Under the pieces are notes generated by a model that worked only from the letters and a program-made list of their open reading frames with translations, was not told where the DNA came from and searched no databases. 64,000 bases of DNA from G965202915 sp965205955. GTDB lineage: Bacteria > Pseudomonadota > Gammaproteobacteria > Eutrophobiales > Eutrophobiaceae. Shown one piece after another: positions 1-9,070 of this stretch. Every line of letters starts with the position of its first letter. The first letter of the stretch is position 1. A program made the position numbers and the translations under genes. The DNA lies in the NCBI GenBank assembly GCA_965205955.1, contig OZ242192.1, positions 1,240,001 to 1,304,000 on the forward strand, in the 5' to 3' direction.

Positions 1-1
1 G

Positions 2-829
2 GCATACCTGCAAGCAAACAATATCGTTGCGATTGCCGATATAGACACACGCCGGCTGACCCGCATACTACGGGAAAAAGGCGCCCAAAAAGGCTGCGTA
101 ACCGCCGGCATCCGGCCTGATACCGACTCAGCCATCCGCGCTGCCCGCCAATTCCCCGGTCTGGCTGGCATGGACCTGGTCAAACAAGTTACCGCCCCTC
201 CCTACACCTGGCAGGAAGGCCCCTGGAGTTTTACCCACGGCTACCGGCAAACGGAAAATCCCGAATGGCGGGTTACCGTCTACAATTTTGGCGTAAAGAA
301 AAACATATTGAGAAACCTGAACGGCCATGGCTGTCGCCTGACCGTCGTGCCCGCAACCACGCCCGTTGACCAGGTACTGGCCGAAAAACCCGATGGCGTA
401 TTGTTATCCAACGGCCCCGGCGATCCCGAACCCTGTGACTACGCAATCGACTCCATTCGCCAACTCCTCGGCAGCAAAATACCTTTATTCGGCATTTGTC
501 TTGGCCATCAACTACTGGCATTGGCGCTGGGAGCAAAAACCGTCAAAATGAAAACCGGCCATCATGGCGCCAACCATCCGGTGCAGGAACTGGACAGCGG
601 CAAGGTACTGATCACCAGCCAGAACCATGGTTTTGCAGTTGACCAGTCATCCATCCCCGCGCAGATGACCATCACCCACAAATCCCTGTTTGACGGCTCC
701 ATCCAGGGCATACGACACAACACACTGCCGGCCTTTGGCTTCCAGGGGCATCCAGAAGCAAGTCCGGGCCCGCACGATATATTCGGACTATTCCAAAAAT
801 TCATCGAGCTGATGCAGGCGCAATCCTGA
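2..829 (+). CDS. carA: Carbamoyl-phosphate synthase small subunit, 3' part
   Basis: Glutaminase subunit of carbamoyl-phosphate synthase; it releases ammonia from glutamine and passes it to CarB for arginine and pyrimidine synthesis. The frame is open from base 2, so the start lies outside the window. The class I amidotransferase nucleophile is visible in GICLGHQ (Cys codon near 497) and the His/Glu pair in GHPEAS near 750. A GPGDPE oxyanion-type segment lies upstream of the nucleophile. The stop is 8 nt before carB, so the two are surely co-transcribed. Nothing looks damaged. Confidence 0.97.
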   Translation, partial: AYLQANNIVAIADIDTRRLTRILREKGAQKGCVTAGIRPDTDSAIRAARQFPGLAGMDLVKQVTAPPYTWQEGPWSFTHGYRQTENPEWRVTVYNFGVKKNILRNLNGHGCRLTVVPATTPVDQVLAEKPDGVLLSNGPGDPEPCDYAIDSIRQLLGSKIPLFGICLGHQLLALALGAKTVKMKTGHHGANHPVQELDSGKVLITSQNHGFAVDQSSIPAQMTITHKSLFDGSIQGIRHNTLPAFGFQGHPEASPGPHDIFGLFQKFIELMQAQS

Positions 830-837
830 TCTGTGCC

Positions 838-3800
838 ATGCCCGCGCGCACCGACATCCAAAGCATACTAATCATAGGAGCCGGCCCGATTGTCATTGGC
901 CAGGCCTGTGAATTTGATTATTCCGGCGTACAGGCCTGCAAGGCATTGCAGGAAGAAGGATACCGCCTGATCCTGGCCAACTCCAATCCCGCTACCATTA
1001 TGACCGATCCCCAGATGGCCGATGCGGTATACATCGAACCCGTCACCTGGCAGATCCTCGCAGAGATCATCAAACAAGAACGCCCCGACGCCCTGTTACC
1101 CACGATGGGCGGACAGACCGCCTTGAACTGTGCCCTCGATTTAGCCAAACAAGGCGTACTCGAACAATACGGGGTTGAAATCATCGGCGCCTCATGTGAC
1201 GCGATAGACAAGGCCGAAGACCGCGTCCGCTTTCGGCAAACGATCAAAAAAATCGGGTTGCACACCCCCGACTCCATAGCAGTGCATGATCTCAATCAAG
1301 CCGCAGCAGCACAAGCCGGCATAGGCTACCCCATTATCATCCGTCCCTCGTTCACCCTGGGCGGCAGTGGTGGCGGGGTTGCCTACAACAAAGATGAATT
1401 TTTTGAAATATGCAAAGGCGGGTTGGACGCCTCACCCAAAAATGAAATACTCCTCGAACAATCTCTGTTGGGCTGGAAAGAATACGAAATGGAAGTCGTC
1501 CGTGATCACAAAGACAACTGCATCATCATCTGCTCCATCGAAAATCTCGATCCCATGGGCATACACACCGGCGATTCGATCACCGTTGCCCCGGCCCAGA
1601 CACTCACAGACAAGGAATATCAAATTATGCGCAATGCCTCGATTGCCATACTGCGTGAAATTGGCGTCGATACCGGCGGCTCCAACGTGCAATTCGCCGT
1701 GAACCCGGACAACGGCGACATGATGGTTATAGAAATGAACCCAAGGGTGTCCCGCTCATCCGCGCTCGCCTCCAAAGCAACCGGCTTCCCTATCGCACGG
1801 GTTGCCGCAAAACTTGCCGTAGGCTACACCCTGGACGAGCTCGACAACCAAATCACCGGTGGCGCCACCCCCGCATCATTCGAACCCTCCATTGACTACA
1901 TTGTCACCAAGGTCCCTCGCTTCAACTTTGAAAAATTTTCCCGCGCCGACGACCGGCTGACCACACAAATGAAATCCATCGGAGAAGTCATGGCCATTGG
2001 CCGCACCTTTCAAGAATCTCTGCAGAAGGCGCTGCGCAGTCTCGAAACAGAAATGACCGGGTTGAATGAACAAGTCGATCTGCAACAGAAAGACGCCGGT
2101 GACACAATCAGGAGGGAACTGCGCGTACCCCGCGCAATGCGGATCTGGCACATTGCCGATGCCTTCAGAGCCGGCATGCCCATCGAAGAAGTACACCGCC
2201 TTTGCCGGATTGACCCGTGGTTTCTCGCCCAGATCAAAGACCTGGTCGATGAAGAAGCAAGCCTGGGCAACCAGGACTGCAAATCCCTTGCCCCGGAACA
2301 CCTGCGCCGGCTGAAACGCAAAGGATTTTCCGATGCAAGGCTGGCCGAACTACTGCACACAAGCGAAACCGCGATGCGCAAACTGCGCTATCGCCACCGG
2401 ATCCATCCCGTTTTTAAGCGGGTTGACTCCTGTGCCGCCGAATTTCCCGCCAGCACCGCCTACCTGTACTCCAGCTACGAAGAAGAATGCGAAGCCGAGC
2501 CGGGCGCCCGCCCAAAAATCATGGTACTCGGCAGCGGCCCGAACCGTGTAGGCCAGGGAATTGAATTTGACTACTGCTGTGTTCAGGCCGCCTATGCCAT
2601 ACGCGATGCCGGCTATGAGACCATTATGGTCAACTGCAACCCCGAAACCGTATCCACCGACTATGACACATCCGACCGATTGTACTTTGAACCCCTCACG
2701 GTCGAAGACCTGCTCGAAATTATCCGGATCGAAAACCCCGACGGAGTCATTGTCCAATACGGCGGCCAGACTCCGCTGAAACTGGCGCGCCCCCTCGAAG
2801 CCGCCGGTGTGCCGATTATCGGCACCGCCACCGATTCGATAGACCTTGCCGAAGACAGGCAACGCTTTCAAAAACTGCTGCAGGAACTCGACTTGCGCCA
2901 GCCGCCCAACCGCATCGTCTCCAACAAGCCGCAAGCGATCAAAAATGCCCGGCAGATTGACTACCCGCTGGTAGTGCGTCCCTCCTATGTCCTCGGCGGT
3001 CGCGCGATGGAAATCATCCATAGTGAAGAAGAGCTTGCGGACTATATGGATCAAGCGGTATTGAATGACGGGCCGATATTACTTGACCGCTTTCTGGAAG
3101 ACGCCATAGAAGTCGACATCGATGCCGTTTGTGACGGCGCCGACGTATGTATCGCCGGGATCATGCAACATATAGAGCAGGCCGGTGTCCATTCCGGAGA
3201 TTCCGCCTGTTGCCTGCCGCCCTTCAGCCTGAGTCACGACATTCTGGAAGAGCTGGCGAGCCAGGTTGAAAAAATGGCCAAAAGACTGCATGTAATCGGT
3301 CTGATGAACGCCCAGTTTGCCATACGCAATAACGATATTTTCGTACTCGAAGTAAATCCCCGCGCCTCCAGGACTATCCCCTTTGTATCCAAGGCAATCG
3401 GCGTTCCCCTGGCCCGGATTGCGGTGAACTGCATGATCGGTATCAGTTTAGCCGAGCAAGGCATAACCGCCTTTCCCCAACCGGATTACTTCTCCGTCAA
3501 AGAATCCGTTTTCCCTTTCATAAAATTTCCCGGAGTAGACCCCCTGCTCGGCCCGGAGATGCGCTCTACCGGCGAAGTAATGGGCATAGGAAAAACATTT
3601 GGAGCCGCCTTTGCCAGGGGCCAACTGGCGGCCGGAGAAAAAATACCCGGCTCAGGCAACGTATTCCTCAGCGTCAAAGACCGCGACAAGCCCGAGGCAA
3701 TTAATATCGCCAAAGAATTATCCGAATTAGGATATACTCTCTATGCGACTCAGGGCACCGCACAGGCGGTGAACGCCGCCGGAATAAAATGTGTCCGGGT

Positions 3801-4053
3801 GAACAAAGTCAAGGAAGGCCGTCCGCACGTGGTGGACATGCTGAAAAACGATGAAATACACCTCATCGTCAACACCACCGAAGACAAGCAGGCCATTGCC
3901 GACTCGTACTCAATACGACGCACCGCCCTGCAACACAAAGTATTTTATACAACCACCATGGCGGGCGCGAATGCGACCATCCAGGGTATACGACACGGAA
4001 ACAACAAGCAGGTAAACTGCCTGCAGAAATTACACGCGGGAGAAATCAAATGA
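838..4053 (+). CDS. carB: Carbamoyl-phosphate synthase large subunit
   Basis: Synthetase subunit, 1071 aa, the usual full length. Two homologous ATP-grasp halves are visible: the first carries GGSGGG near residues 175-180 and EMNPRVSRSSA near 300, the second carries RPSYVLGGRAM near 720 and EVNPRASRT near 840. The C-terminal ~135 residues form the MGS-like allosteric domain. It uses ammonia from CarA, bicarbonate and two ATP. The start ATG is 8 nt after the carA stop, and its end overlaps greA by 4 nt (ATGA), giving a carA-carB-greA operon as in many gammaproteobacteria. Confidence 0.98.
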   Translation: MPARTDIQSILIIGAGPIVIGQACEFDYSGVQACKALQEEGYRLILANSNPATIMTDPQMADAVYIEPVTWQILAEIIKQERPDALLPTMGGQTALNCALDLAKQGVLEQYGVEIIGASCDAIDKAEDRVRFRQTIKKIGLHTPDSIAVHDLNQAAAAQAGIGYPIIIRPSFTLGGSGGGVAYNKDEFFEICKGGLDASPKNEILLEQSLLGWKEYEMEVVRDHKDNCIIICSIENLDPMGIHTGDSITVAPAQTLTDKEYQIMRNASIAILREIGVDTGGSNVQFAVNPDNGDMMVIEMNPRVSRSSALASKATGFPIARVAAKLAVGYTLDELDNQITGGATPASFEPSIDYIVTKVPRFNFEKFSRADDRLTTQMKSIGEVMAIGRTFQESLQKALRSLETEMTGLNEQVDLQQKDAGDTIRRELRVPRAMRIWHIADAFRAGMPIEEVHRLCRIDPWFLAQIKDLVDEEASLGNQDCKSLAPEHLRRLKRKGFSDARLAELLHTSETAMRKLRYRHRIHPVFKRVDSCAAEFPASTAYLYSSYEEECEAEPGARPKIMVLGSGPNRVGQGIEFDYCCVQAAYAIRDAGYETIMVNCNPETVSTDYDTSDRLYFEPLTVEDLLEIIRIENPDGVIVQYGGQTPLKLARPLEAAGVPIIGTATDSIDLAEDRQRFQKLLQELDLRQPPNRIVSNKPQAIKNARQIDYPLVVRPSYVLGGRAMEIIHSEEELADYMDQAVLNDGPILLDRFLEDAIEVDIDAVCDGADVCIAGIMQHIEQAGVHSGDSACCLPPFSLSHDILEELASQVEKMAKRLHVIGLMNAQFAIRNNDIFVLEVNPRASRTIPFVSKAIGVPLARIAVNCMIGISLAEQGITAFPQPDYFSVKESVFPFIKFPGVDPLLGPEMRSTGEVMGIGKTFGAAFARGQLAAGEKIPGSGNVFLSVKDRDKPEAINIAKELSELGYTLYATQGTAQAVNAAGIKCVRVNKVKEGRPHVVDMLKNDEIHLIVNTTEDKQAIADSYSIRRTALQHKVFYTTTMAGANATIQGIRHGNNKQVNCLQKLHAGEIK

Positions 4054-4526
4054 GTCAAACTCCGATAACCGCCACAGGCGCAGAAAAACTCAAGAAACAA
4101 CTCGAGCAATTCAAACAGGTAGAACGCCCGAGGATCACCAAAGCCATTGCCGAGGCGCGCGCCCATGGCGACTTGAGTGAAAATGCCGAATACCATGCCG
4201 CCCGCGAGCAACAGAGCTTCCTCGAAGGCCGCATAGCGACTATTGAAAGCATCCTGGCCGAGGCGCAGGTTATTGACGTAAGCGCCATTGACTCCGGCGG
4301 GAAAATCGTATTTGGCGCAACCGTGGACCTGATGAACCTCGATAACCGCAAAAAGCACACCTATCAAATTGTCGGCGCAGGAGAAGCCGACTCCGAATCC
4401 GGCCTCATTTCCATCATCTCCCCGATAGCCCGCGCACTGATCGGCAAACAGCAAGGAGATACCGCAGAAGTCAAGGCGCCCGGCGGGATCGTTGAATATG
4501 AAATTATGCAGGTTCGCTACATCTAG
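4050..4526 (+). CDS. greA: Transcription elongation factor GreA
   Basis: 158 aa, normal GreA length. It rescues backtracked RNA polymerase by stimulating transcript cleavage. The N-terminal coiled coil (residues ~1-75) contains the acidic tip region DLSENAEYHAARE near residues 41-53, and the C-terminal FKBP-like domain contains the conserved SPIARALIGK segment. The start codon overlaps the carB stop (ATGA), implying translational coupling. The next gene downstream is convergent. Confidence 0.97.
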   Translation: MSQTPITATGAEKLKKQLEQFKQVERPRITKAIAEARAHGDLSENAEYHAAREQQSFLEGRIATIESILAEAQVIDVSAIDSGGKIVFGATVDLMNLDNRKKHTYQIVGAGEADSESGLISIISPIARALIGKQQGDTAEVKAPGGIVEYEIMQVRYI

Positions 4527-4665
4527 CCCCTTAACCGGTTGCAGCAGCGGAAGACCTCACCGATCCCAAATACACCCGAGCTGCGCTTCCCCCCTCCATA
4601 ATTTCCCCGGTAAAACGCCGACGTGCCCGGCAATTGCAGAAAGGCTGGCTACTTGGCGGTATGGT

Positions 4666-6654
4666 TTATTTTGCGGCGCCGGCTGTATTTTGCAGCAGTT
4701 GTGAGACTTTTGTGGCTAGTTGTTTTTTTATGTGGTCTTCGGCGGGTAGGCCGAATCGGTATAGGTAGTGTAGTTTCGCGGCAGTTAGATAGTCTTTGCG
4801 TGCTGCCTCGGGCAGGATGCGCGCCAGCCAGTGTAGCAGGGTTTCTCCGGGCTTTCTTTTGCCGGCGGCTTGTTCGAGTCTGGTGATCAGGGTGTAGAAG
4901 GCGGAATCGGCGCCGTGCGGGTGTTTGCCGGCGCGGTTGGTGGCGGGGGGAGTTTTGTTGCTGATTGTCGGTATGAAGCTGCGTAACAGGTATAGGATCA
5001 GCGGGATCAGTAGCAGGATGAGGGCATGGTTGCTTTGCTTGTCTTCGGCAGGATGGTCTTGCGATAGTTTGTATCTGAGCCAGGATATTAGATCAAATAG
5101 TCCGGTAAGCGCCGGGCTGTCGGCGGACTCCATCGAGGCCCAAATCGCCGGGGTGGTGTCGATGATGTGCCATTGTTTGTCGAGATAGAAGGTGGTCCAG
5201 GAATGGGCATCGCGCGCCCGGACCAGATGCGTTTTCTGCCAGGGACTGTATTCGTGCGGGGAAAAACCGACGGCATAGCGCGCCGGTATGCCGGCGGTTC
5301 TGAGTAACAGGGCGGTTGCAGTGGCAAAGTATTCACAGTGTCCTTTGCGGTCTTTGAACAGGAAGTTAGTGAGGTACCGGCCTTTGGGATAGCGCTGATT
5401 CTGTACAATGGAATAACGGAAGTTCTCTGCAAAAAAGGTGTCCACAGCGTGTATGATCTCCCATTCGGATCGTTGATCCAGGTTCAGGGTTTCGGCGAGT
5501 CGCCGGAAGTCGTCGAGGTGGTTGTCTGGTACGATGAGGTCTGCTTCGGCAGGCGCGGGAGCGAAGGAATGCCCGCCGGAGTAGTGTATGCGGTAGGTTG
5601 TCCAACCGGGTTTGCTTTCCGCCCTGAGCGAGTTATGCGGGCTTTTGGATAGCTCCAGAATGTTGCCGCCGGCGAGGGTCAGTGTGCCGTACGGGGCGGG
5701 CAGAATGGCCTGTTTGTCATCAAAATAGCCGGCAATTGTTATGGCGGAATCAGGGGGGGTGTGCGGGTGAATGATCCAGTTCGCGCCGGCGGTGTTTTTG
5801 TCGATTACGGTAAAGTCGGCGGGTGCGTTGGACCAGACGCCGTATTTGTAGGAGCCATAGCTGGCTTCATGCAGCAGCGGTGGTTGCGCCGGTTTTTCGC
5901 TCTCGATGCGTAGCGCCACCCGGTCGGAGAGTTTGAGTCTGCCCAGTGTGCCGATTGCGGTTGTGGCGCGGTTTATGTCCCGTGCCTGCCAGCTAAACCG
6001 GTCAAACCAGTTGCCGATGTTCTGCTCTATCATTGTCTGCAGGGTGGTTAATCCGGCCTGGCCAAGGAATGCCAGGGTGAACGCGAGCAGCGCCGGCAGG
6101 CACCATTGAAGGGGACGGTATTGCCCCGGCCTTGTGTGCCATAGTATGGATGCAAAAAACAGGCACAGGATGAGGAAGAATAGTTGCGGGGTTTTGTTGC
6201 CGGCACTGGCGGCAAGCAGGCAGATGAATACGTAGGGCAGGCTTATGTCGAGCGCGTCCGGGTAGTCGGCCAATACGGTTTTGTCCAGTTTGCGCATGCT
6301 GAGAAACAAGGCGCTGGATTTAATTTTTCCCTGGCGGCTGTATTGCTGGGCAAGTATGAGCGGGAACAGGGTAAGGGGGGCTACTTCGAGTATTTTGAAA
6401 ATGCCGTGTGCCGAGTAGTTGATGAACATGTAGATGACGACGGCGGTAAATATAAGGCCGCCGAGATCGGATAGGCGGTTGAAGTCTTGGTCGCGTATAT
6501 TGGTGCGCCAGTTCAGCCAATGGGGCAGTTCGAGCAGGAGCGCCATGATAAGGGCATAGGGCAGATAGCCTGTCTGCCATCCCCAGCTCAGTAGTGCCGC
6601 GGTCAGTACCAGGGGCGGCGCCCGCATTAGTTCGGATTGCCGGTTATTGTTCAT
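4666..6654 (-). CDS. tgpA: Membrane transglutaminase-like protein (DUF3488/DUF4129), TgpA type
   Basis: 662 aa. Residues ~15-205 hold several hydrophobic segments, then a long periplasmic-type region, then the transglutaminase-like core with the papain-like triad Cys440 (KGHCEYFATA), His484 (RDAHSW) and Asp499 (IIDTTP), one further hydrophobic segment near 550, and a C-terminal DUF4129-like tail. The family (TgpA of Pseudomonas) is a periplasmic-facing membrane protein of unknown substrate that travels with MoxR and DUF58 genes, as here. The intergenic region to its DUF58 partner has been rebuilt by a tandem triplication plus two IS elements, so the gene now lies about 3.5 kb from the rest of its operon. 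The first 81 codons are the parent of the two downstream fragments. Residue differences from them (for example Arg5 versus Pro5) show the copies have diverged slightly. Confidence 0.9.
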   Translation of the reverse strand: MNNNRQSELMRAPPLVLTAALLSWGWQTGYLPYALIMALLLELPHWLNWRTNIRDQDFNRLSDLGGLIFTAVVIYMFINYSAHGIFKILEVAPLTLFPLILAQQYSRQGKIKSSALFLSMRKLDKTVLADYPDALDISLPYVFICLLAASAGNKTPQLFFLILCLFFASILWHTRPGQYRPLQWCLPALLAFTLAFLGQAGLTTLQTMIEQNIGNWFDRFSWQARDINRATTAIGTLGRLKLSDRVALRIESEKPAQPPLLHEASYGSYKYGVWSNAPADFTVIDKNTAGANWIIHPHTPPDSAITIAGYFDDKQAILPAPYGTLTLAGGNILELSKSPHNSLRAESKPGWTTYRIHYSGGHSFAPAPAEADLIVPDNHLDDFRRLAETLNLDQRSEWEIIHAVDTFFAENFRYSIVQNQRYPKGRYLTNFLFKDRKGHCEYFATATALLLRTAGIPARYAVGFSPHEYSPWQKTHLVRARDAHSWTTFYLDKQWHIIDTTPAIWASMESADSPALTGLFDLISWLRYKLSQDHPAEDKQSNHALILLLIPLILYLLRSFIPTISNKTPPATNRAGKHPHGADSAFYTLITRLEQAAGKRKPGETLLHWLARILPEAARKDYLTAAKLHYLYRFGLPAEDHIKKQLATKVSQLLQNTAGAAK

Positions 6655-6711
6655 GGTTTATTCGCTGATGGATTCCTGCTTGCGCAGGAATTGCAGAGAG
6701 TATGGCACTCG

Positions 6712-6794
6712 ACTTCCCCCCTGACAAGGGGGGTGCAGGGGGGTTAAAACCATTGAGACCGGACTCCCAAACCCCCCCAGCCCCCCTTGTCAGG
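6712..6794. repeat. Left part of palindrome copy 1, split by the IS481 element
   Basis: First part of the 91-bp imperfect palindrome found intact at 8226-8316 and 9982-10072. The outer arms are C6-TGACAA-G6 type tracts. The IS481-family element entered the right arm here; the last 8 bases of the palindrome follow at 7823-7830. Confidence 0.85.
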
Positions 6795-7740
6795 TGTTAC
6801 ATCCCGTGTGATCGCTCAAGACCTCACTGGGAGATTTATAGCCCAGGCAGGTTAAGCGGGTTCGGTTGTAGTTGTTCACAAATGTGTGGATGAACTGGTT
6901 TCTTTGCTCGTGGTTGTGGAATCGGTTCTTGCTCCAGTTGCTTTTGAGTTGTGGCTGGCTGCGCAATGCCTCACTCAAACGGCGATTGAATCGCTCCACC
7001 ATGCCGTTGGTCTGCGGTCGAAACGGGCGAATGAGACGATGCTCAATATGATGCTCACGGCACACCTGGTCAAACGGATGCGTACCACTTGGTTTGCCTT
7101 GTGGCTTGTTTTTCTTGTCCACTGCAAAGCGGTCTGTGAAGCCTCCATCGTTGTCGGTAAGCAGGGTATGCACCGGGTGGGGAAACGCATCCAGGAACTC
7201 ACGCAGACACTGCGAGGTCGTGGCGGCATCGCGGCGTGCGATGATTTTCACCCAGACAAAGCGCGTAGCCCGGTCAATGGCCACCAGCACATAGCTGCGT
7301 TGCTTCTTGAGCTTGCTCAACACCTTGAAGTCCATATGGATAAACCCGCACGTGGTCTGCTCGAAACAGCCGAAGTCACGCGACTGCCTGACTTGTGGCA
7401 ACCGGTTTACGCCTAAGCGCTTGAAGCAGCGATGGATCGCACTGCGACTGAAGGTCTGGGGAAAACAGCGGTTCATCACCTCAACCACATCATCCAGCGA
7501 CAAGCGCAGGCGTTGGCGCAACTCGGTGATAATCTCCTCGTGCTGCGGCGACGTGCTCGGATTGAGGTTATGGCGCGTGTGGGAGCCGTCATAGATGCGC
7601 CCGGCCCGCAGCCACTTGTAAATCGTAGGCAGAGAGACTCCGAGCTCACGCGACAAGGTCGGTGCGCTCTTGTTTGAGGTCTGAATATACTTTCGTGTGG
7701 CCGGCGTTGTGGTGGCCAGCTTATGTAATTTAATCTCCAC
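6790..7740 (-). CDS. IS481-family transposase
   Basis: 316 aa. An N-terminal helix-turn-helix region (LSRELGVSLPTIYKWL near residues 30-45) is followed by an rve-type DDE domain: first Asp in FIHMDFK (near 134), second in LLTDNDGGF (near 197), Glu in NGMVERF (near 249). The reading frame crosses the inverted repeat, and its TGA stop (complement of 6790-6792) lies in the target-site duplication, not in the element itself. No disruption is seen, so the enzyme may be active. It reads in the same direction as the moxR-DUF58-tgpA operon. Confidence 0.93.
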   Translation of the reverse strand: MEIKLHKLATTTPATRKYIQTSNKSAPTLSRELGVSLPTIYKWLRAGRIYDGSHTRHNLNPSTSPQHEEIITELRQRLRLSLDDVVEVMNRCFPQTFSRSAIHRCFKRLGVNRLPQVRQSRDFGCFEQTTCGFIHMDFKVLSKLKKQRSYVLVAIDRATRFVWVKIIARRDAATTSQCLREFLDAFPHPVHTLLTDNDGGFTDRFAVDKKNKPQGKPSGTHPFDQVCREHHIEHRLIRPFRPQTNGMVERFNRRLSEALRSQPQLKSNWSKNRFHNHEQRNQFIHTFVNNYNRTRLTCLGYKSPSEVLSDHTGCNT

Positions 7741-7816
7741 TTTTTAACCTCCTCTGAACGTATTGAATACCGGATTGGATTGAAAGAGAGTATATCCTAT
7801 CATACGGCACAAAACA
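6795..7816 (-). mobile_element. IS481-family insertion sequence, complete
   Basis: 1022 bp with TGTT...AACA ends. The two termini share TGTT and CCGTxTGAT at matching distance (TGTTacatcCCGTGTGAT on the left, TGTTttgtgCCGTATGAT read inward from the right). A 6-bp direct repeat, gtcagg, flanks it at 6789-6794 and 7817-7822. Deleting the element plus one gtcagg regenerates the intact palindrome seen in units 2 and 3, which proves the ends. One transposase gene lies on the minus strand. Confidence 0.92.
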
Positions 7817-7923
7817 GTCAGGGGGGAGTTAAACCAGGGACGCACTTGTTCTTCCCCCGCCAGGTCGCCCTGCCGGTGCCTGCGACTGAACCACTTCATC
7901 CAGTCGTACAAGTTCTGCCGTGT

Positions 7924-8168
7924 ACCGAGTAGTTGATGAACATGTAGATGACTACGGCGGTAAATATAAGGCCGCCGAGATCGGATAGGCGGTTGAAGTC
8001 TTGGTCGCGTATATTGGTGCGCCAGTTCAGCCAATGGGGCAGTTCGAGCAGGAGCGCCATGATAAGGGCATAGGGCAGATAGCCTGTCTGCCATCCCCAG
8101 CTCAGTAATGCCGCGGTCAGTACCAGAGGCGGCGCCCGCATTAGTTCGGATTGCGGGTTATTGTTCAT
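7924..8168 (-). pseudogene. Truncated 5' copy of tgpA (copy 2)
   Basis: Encodes the first 81 residues of the tgpA product, with substitutions such as Pro for Arg at position 5 and Val for Ala after Tyr80. It then runs out of the repeat unit into 9 unrelated codons (frame continues to 7896) and stops. Only the first two or three hydrophobic segments would be made, and the catalytic domain is absent. It keeps the same upstream sequence and start codon as the full gene, so a short membrane peptide could be produced, but I see no reason to expect function. Confidence 0.85.
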
Positions 8169-8225
8169 GGTTTATTCGCTGATGGATTCCTGCTCGCGCA
8201 GGAATTGCAGAGAGTATGGCACTCG

Positions 8226-8316
8226 ACTTCCCCCCTGACAAGGGGGGTGCAGGGGGGTTAAAACCATTGAGACCGGACTCCCAAACCCCCCCAACCCCCC
8301 TTGTCAGGGGGGAGTT
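8226..8316. repeat. 91-bp G/C-tract palindrome, intact (unit 2)
   Basis: Two ~33-bp arms, each with C6-TGACAAGG-G tracts and a second G/C run, flank a 25-base centre containing aaccattgagaccgg. The arms can form a long hairpin in either strand. It has no coding capacity of its own and resembles a short palindromic dispersed repeat (MITE- or REP-like) rather than a terminator, because no T-tract follows. Confidence 0.8.
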
Positions 8317-8409
8317 AAACCAGGGACGCACTTGTTCTTCCCCCGCCAGGTCGCCCTGTCGGTGCCTGCGACTGAACCACTTCATCCAGTCGTACAAGTT
8401 CTGCCGTGT

Positions 8410-8654
8410 ACCGAGTAGTTGATGAACATGTAGATGACTACGGCGGTAAATATAAGGCCGCCGAGATCGGATAGGCGGTTGAAGTCTTGGTCGCGTATAT
8501 TGGTGCGCCAGTTCAGCCAATGGGGCAGTTCGAGCAGGAGCGCCATGATAAGGGCATAGGGCAGATAGCCTGTCTGCCATCCCCAGCTCAGTAATGCCGC
8601 GGTCAGTACCAGGGGCGGCGCCCGCATTAGTTCGGATTGCGGGTTATTGTTCAT
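8410..8654 (-). pseudogene. Truncated 5' copy of tgpA (copy 3)
   Basis: Same 81-codon tgpA fragment as copy 2 and encoding the same 90-residue peptide when read through to 8382. Its upstream region, including the short hairpin, is separated from the palindrome by the IS3 element at 8710. Confidence 0.85.
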
Positions 8655-8779
8655 GGTTTATTCGCTGATGGATTCCTGCTTGCGCAGGAATTGCAGAGAG
8701 TATGGCACTTGAAGTGGTTCAATAGATGTAAGCGGTCCAGTTAAGTGGGATACTACCGATATTAAACTGGAGGTGAAAT

Positions 8780-9070
8780 ATGATGACGAGAAAGAAGTAT
8801 TCAAGAGAGTTCAAGCTGGACGCTATCAACCTGGTGCGCGAACAAGGCTATAGCCAGGCCGAGGCGGGGCGCAGTCTGGGCATCAATCCCAATATGCTGG
8901 GCCGATGGCTTCAGGAACATCAGGCCGACGCACAGCAGGCGTTTTGCGGCAATGGCAGCCTGAACCCGCAGCAGGCCGAGCTACGCCGGTTGCGCCAGGA
9001 GAATCACCGCCTGAAGATGGAGCGCGACATCTTAAAAAAAGCGACGGCCTTCTTTGCCAAGGAAACGTAG
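8780..9070 (+). CDS. IS3-family transposase OrfA
   Basis: 96 aa. A helix-turn-helix (YSQAEAGRSLGINPNMLGRW near residues 24-43) is followed by a leucine-zipper-like stretch (near 64-86) used for multimerisation in this family. The start at 8780 is preceded by ctggaggtgaaat, a good ribosome binding site. Near its end, TTA-AAA-AAA (A7 at 9034-9040) is in phase for a -1 slip into orfB, the usual way IS3 elements make the OrfAB transposase. Confidence 0.9.
   Translation: MMTRKKYSREFKLDAINLVREQGYSQAEAGRSLGINPNMLGRWLQEHQADAQQAFCGNGSLNPQQAELRRLRQENHRLKMERDILKKATAFFAKET

Larger units (their letters stand above)
6410..7923. repeat. Tandem array unit 1 (486 bp plus IS481 insertion)
   Basis: First of three tandem units. 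It begins inside tgpA at codon 81/82, runs through the tgpA start, a short hairpin (attcctgc / gcaggaat near 6671-6691) and the 91-bp palindrome, and ends in a segment finishing tgccgtgt. Removing the 1022-bp IS and its 6-bp duplication leaves exactly 486 bp, the same as unit 2. The boundary sequence tgccgtgtgccg occurs at 6402-6413 and again at 10158-10169, which is a plausible short homology for the original duplication. Confidence 0.9.
7924..8409. repeat. Tandem array unit 2 (uninterrupted, 486 bp)
   Basis: The only unit with no insertion, so it defines the repeat length. Content in minus-strand order: 93-bp tail, 91-bp palindrome (8226-8316), tgpA upstream region and tgpA codons 1-81. It shares single-base variants with unit 3 (for example actacgg versus acgacgg in unit 1), so units 2 and 3 are closer to each other than to unit 1. 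Confidence 0.92.

Noticed and set aside
7744..8580. Open frames MADRLSAL... in the repeat units
   Set aside because: Out-of-frame reading of the tgpA start and palindrome; the same peptide appears wherever the unit occurs, also inside intact tgpA.
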